From positions 1 through 64,000 of the forward strand of contig DATDFQ010000007.1 of NCBI GenBank assembly GCA_036522515.1: 64,000 nt of DNA, written 5' to 3'. This DNA comes from Bacteroidota bacterium. Its GTDB lineage: Bacteria; Bacteroidota; Ignavibacteria; UBA10030; SZUA-254. Each line of letters begins with the position of its first letter. The first letter of the stretch is position 1. Shown one piece after another: positions 62,208 to 64,000 of the stretch. Made by a program: the position numbers and the translations under genes. The notes below the pieces were generated by a model. The model saw nothing but the letters and a program-made list of their open reading frames with translations, did not search any database and was not told the origin of the DNA.

Positions 62208-64000
62208 ATGAAACTCCCGACATCGCTTGGAAAACTGATAGCTCTCATACTGACTTACGTATCAACCGGGCTGGCGCTCGATCAGCTGGACGTTCTGACC
62301 CAGTACGGGCACGACGCGTGGAACGAGGAGAGAGGGTTGCCGCAGAGCTCCGTTTCCAGTATCGTCCAGACACCCGATGGGTATCTCTGGCTCGGCACGC
62401 AGGAAGGTTTGGCGCGATTCGACGGCGTCAAATTCGACGTGTATGATAAGAGCAAAACGAGCGCGATGAGGAGCAACTTTGTTTCGTGCCTCCTTGTAGC
62501 CCGGGACAGTACGCTCTGGTTCGGCACAAAAGGGGGCGGATTCAATAGCTACAAAAACGGAGTCTTTAAGAACTTTTCAACCAACGACACGTTGCCGGGC
62601 GGTTCCGTCGTCTCACTTCTGCAAACAAAGGACGGTGCCATCTGGATCGGAACAATGGGCGATGGGCTCATACGCTACAAGGAGAATCAGTTCAGAAAGT
62701 TCACCAGGGAGGACGGCCTTATCTATTTGTCGATCTTCGGCTTGTGCGAGGACCGCGATGGGACCGTCTGGGTAGGGGCGCCGAGGGGCCTGTCCAAATA
62801 TCAGAACGGGAAGTTTACAATCTGCGGAGCTGCGGAGGGTTTTCCCGGCGGATTCGTGACGGTGATTCATGAGGACCGTTCCGGCATCCTGTGGATCGGG
62901 CTCGAGAATGGAGGCCTGGTTCGTAACAGCCATGGCGTCTATACGACGTTCTCGATCAAAGACGGCCTGTCGTCAAACAGCGTCATGTCGCTCTGCGACG
63001 ATCCGCAGGGGAATCTCTGGATCGGAACCAGAGGCGGGGGAATCAACAGGCTGACAGGGAAAGTCTTTTCCTCCTATTCGAGCAAGGAGGGCCTGGTGAG
63101 CGATGCGGTGATCTCCGTCTTCGTCGACAGGGAAGGGAGTCTCTGGTTCGGTACCGACGGAGGTGGGCTCAACCGGTTTAAGGAGACCAAGTTCAGGGCA
63201 TATGGCAAGGAGGAAGGATTGGCGAGCGATTTTGTTATGCCGATCGTGGAAGATTCCCGGGGTGACGTCTGGGTCGGGACGAGCGGGTCCGGCCTGAGCC
63301 GTTACAGAGACGGCAAGTTTACATGCTTCACGACAAAGGAAGGTTTGTCCAGCAACTCCATCCACGCGCTCTATGCCGGCGACCAAGGGACTCTTTGGGT
63401 CGGCACATCCGGGGGAGGGCTCAACAGATACGACGGCAGGAAGTTCGTCCGCTACGATACATCCGCCGGCCTCTCGAACAATTTTGTATCATCGATCTGC
63501 GGGGGATCCCGCGGCGAGGTCTGGGTCGGGACGCGGTACGGGTTGGATTGCTTTCAGGGCGGGAAATGGAAGACGTTTACGATGGAAAACGGTCTGTCGA
63601 GCAATTTTGTCAATTGCCTTCTCCCGGCGTCCGGAGGCGGGCTCTGGATCGGCACGTCGGGCGGGGGGTTGGACTTTTACGACGGCTCAAAATTTACGAA
63701 CTACACCAGAAACCGCCTCATCGACGATGCCGTCATCTGGACCATGTATGAGGATACGGACGGAGTCCTCTGGGTCGGCACGAACGGCCATGGTCTCTAC
63801 AGGTTAAAGGACGGGAAAAGCGTGGCGATCACCACAAGTCAGGGCCTCTTCGACGACATGGTCTTCTCCATCCTGGAAGACGGAAGCCACAACCTTTGGA
63901 TGAGTTGCAACAAGGGGATTTTCCGGGTCAGCAAGAGAGATCTTGACGCCTTCGCCGGGGGAGCGATCGAGCGCGTCACCTGCGTCTCGTACGGAAAAGC
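62208..64000 (+). CDS. two-component-regulator propeller protein, probable sensor (runs off right edge)
   Basis: At least 597 residues; no stop before the edge. ATG 62208 has AAAGGTGG upstream and a signal-type start (MKLPTSLGKLIALILTYVST). The extracytoplasmic part consists of about 13 Reg_prop units of 40-45 residues with 'GxLWIGTxGGGLNRYxxGKFxxY' and 'GLSSNxVxSL' patterns, beginning at QYGHDAWNEERGLPQSSVSS. Proteins with this start usually continue with a Y_Y_Y domain, one membrane helix and a histidine kinase or GGDEF domain, which would lie outside the window. Which output domain is present cannot be seen. The ligand may be a polysaccharide or other extracellular compound, by analogy with hybrid two-component systems. 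Confidence 0.85.
   Translation, partial: MKLPTSLGKLIALILTYVSTGLALDQLDVLTQYGHDAWNEERGLPQSSVSSIVQTPDGYLWLGTQEGLARFDGVKFDVYDKSKTSAMRSNFVSCLLVARDSTLWFGTKGGGFNSYKNGVFKNFSTNDTLPGGSVVSLLQTKDGAIWIGTMGDGLIRYKENQFRKFTREDGLIYLSIFGLCEDRDGTVWVGAPRGLSKYQNGKFTICGAAEGFPGGFVTVIHEDRSGILWIGLENGGLVRNSHGVYTTFSIKDGLSSNSVMSLCDDPQGNLWIGTRGGGINRLTGKVFSSYSSKEGLVSDAVISVFVDREGSLWFGTDGGGLNRFKETKFRAYGKEEGLASDFVMPIVEDSRGDVWVGTSGSGLSRYRDGKFTCFTTKEGLSSNSIHALYAGDQGTLWVGTSGGGLNRYDGRKFVRYDTSAGLSNNFVSSICGGSRGEVWVGTRYGLDCFQGGKWKTFTMENGLSSNFVNCLLPASGGGLWIGTSGGGLDFYDGSKFTNYTRNRLIDDAVIWTMYEDTDGVLWVGTNGHGLYRLKDGKSVAITTSQGLFDDMVFSILEDGSHNLWMSCNKGIFRVSKRDLDAFAGGAIERVTCVSYGK

Noticed and set aside
1..64000. tRNA or rRNA genes
   Set aside because: No CCA-ended cloverleaf or rRNA signature was noticed in the intergenic regions, which are short and mostly occupied by palindromes and promoters; an automated covariance-model scan was not possible.

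Overview
The window is a GC-rich chromosomal piece from a Gram-negative bacterium of the Bacteroidota/Chlorobiota (FCB) assemblage. The main evidence is five secreted proteins with type IX secretion (T9SS) C-terminal sorting domains built around QNYPNPFNPST, plus Wza/Wzi-type outer-membrane export proteins, BatD/BatE and an argCJBRGH cluster. Recognisable promoters are of classical TTGnnn-17-TAnnnT form rather than the TTTG/TAnnTTTG type of Bacteroidia. That fits a deep, high-GC lineage such as an Ignavibacteria/Kryptonia relative better than Bacteroidia, but the taxonomic call is inference.

Layout. 1-9.8 kb is accessory: the 5' end of an IS1182-type transposase, batD-batE, a T9SS protein of repeated BNR/propeller-like units, an unassigned secreted glycosidase-like protein, a CBM9-like protein on the minus strand and a PKD-type lipoprotein. 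10.07-25.03 kb is one co-directional exopolysaccharide locus: rfbB, wza, wzz, wzx, wzy, two GT4 transferases, a complete initiating sugar-phosphate transferase, wzi, a Dpm1-like GT2, and an unusual GT2 fused to a sugar-transferase domain that lacks key motifs. 25.04-31.9 kb is housekeeping: accA, a thioesterase, a Trm112-like small protein, nadC, a second flippase, DUF1385, prfA and convergent tadA.

32.2-45.1 kb holds three T9SS proteins: a secreted PHP-domain/fibronectin-III protein and two tandem paralogues built of InlB-B-type repeats, with 7 copies in the first and 14 in the second. 45.3-52.8 kb is arginine biosynthesis: argD on the minus strand, divergent from argC-argJ-argB-argR-argG-argH. 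The two arms share a 36-bp intergenic element in which two ARG-box-like palindromes coincide with two overlapping, oppositely directed promoters. argF is absent. 53.06-54.5 kb is a cytochrome c/cupredoxin pair with its own strong promoter. 54.7-61.9 kb is a 2406-residue beta-strand-repeat T9SS protein on the minus strand. From 62.2 kb to the edge runs the periplasmic propeller domain of a probable sensor.

Several families of short interspersed palindromes are scattered between genes. One family (core GTAGCCGCAAGCTTCAGC) sits on or just after the stop codons of six genes. A second (77-100 bp, ends GTCATCCTGAG/CTCAGGATGAC) is often its neighbour. Together they bracket the arg cluster and the cytochrome pair. 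No CRISPR array, rRNA or tRNA was seen.
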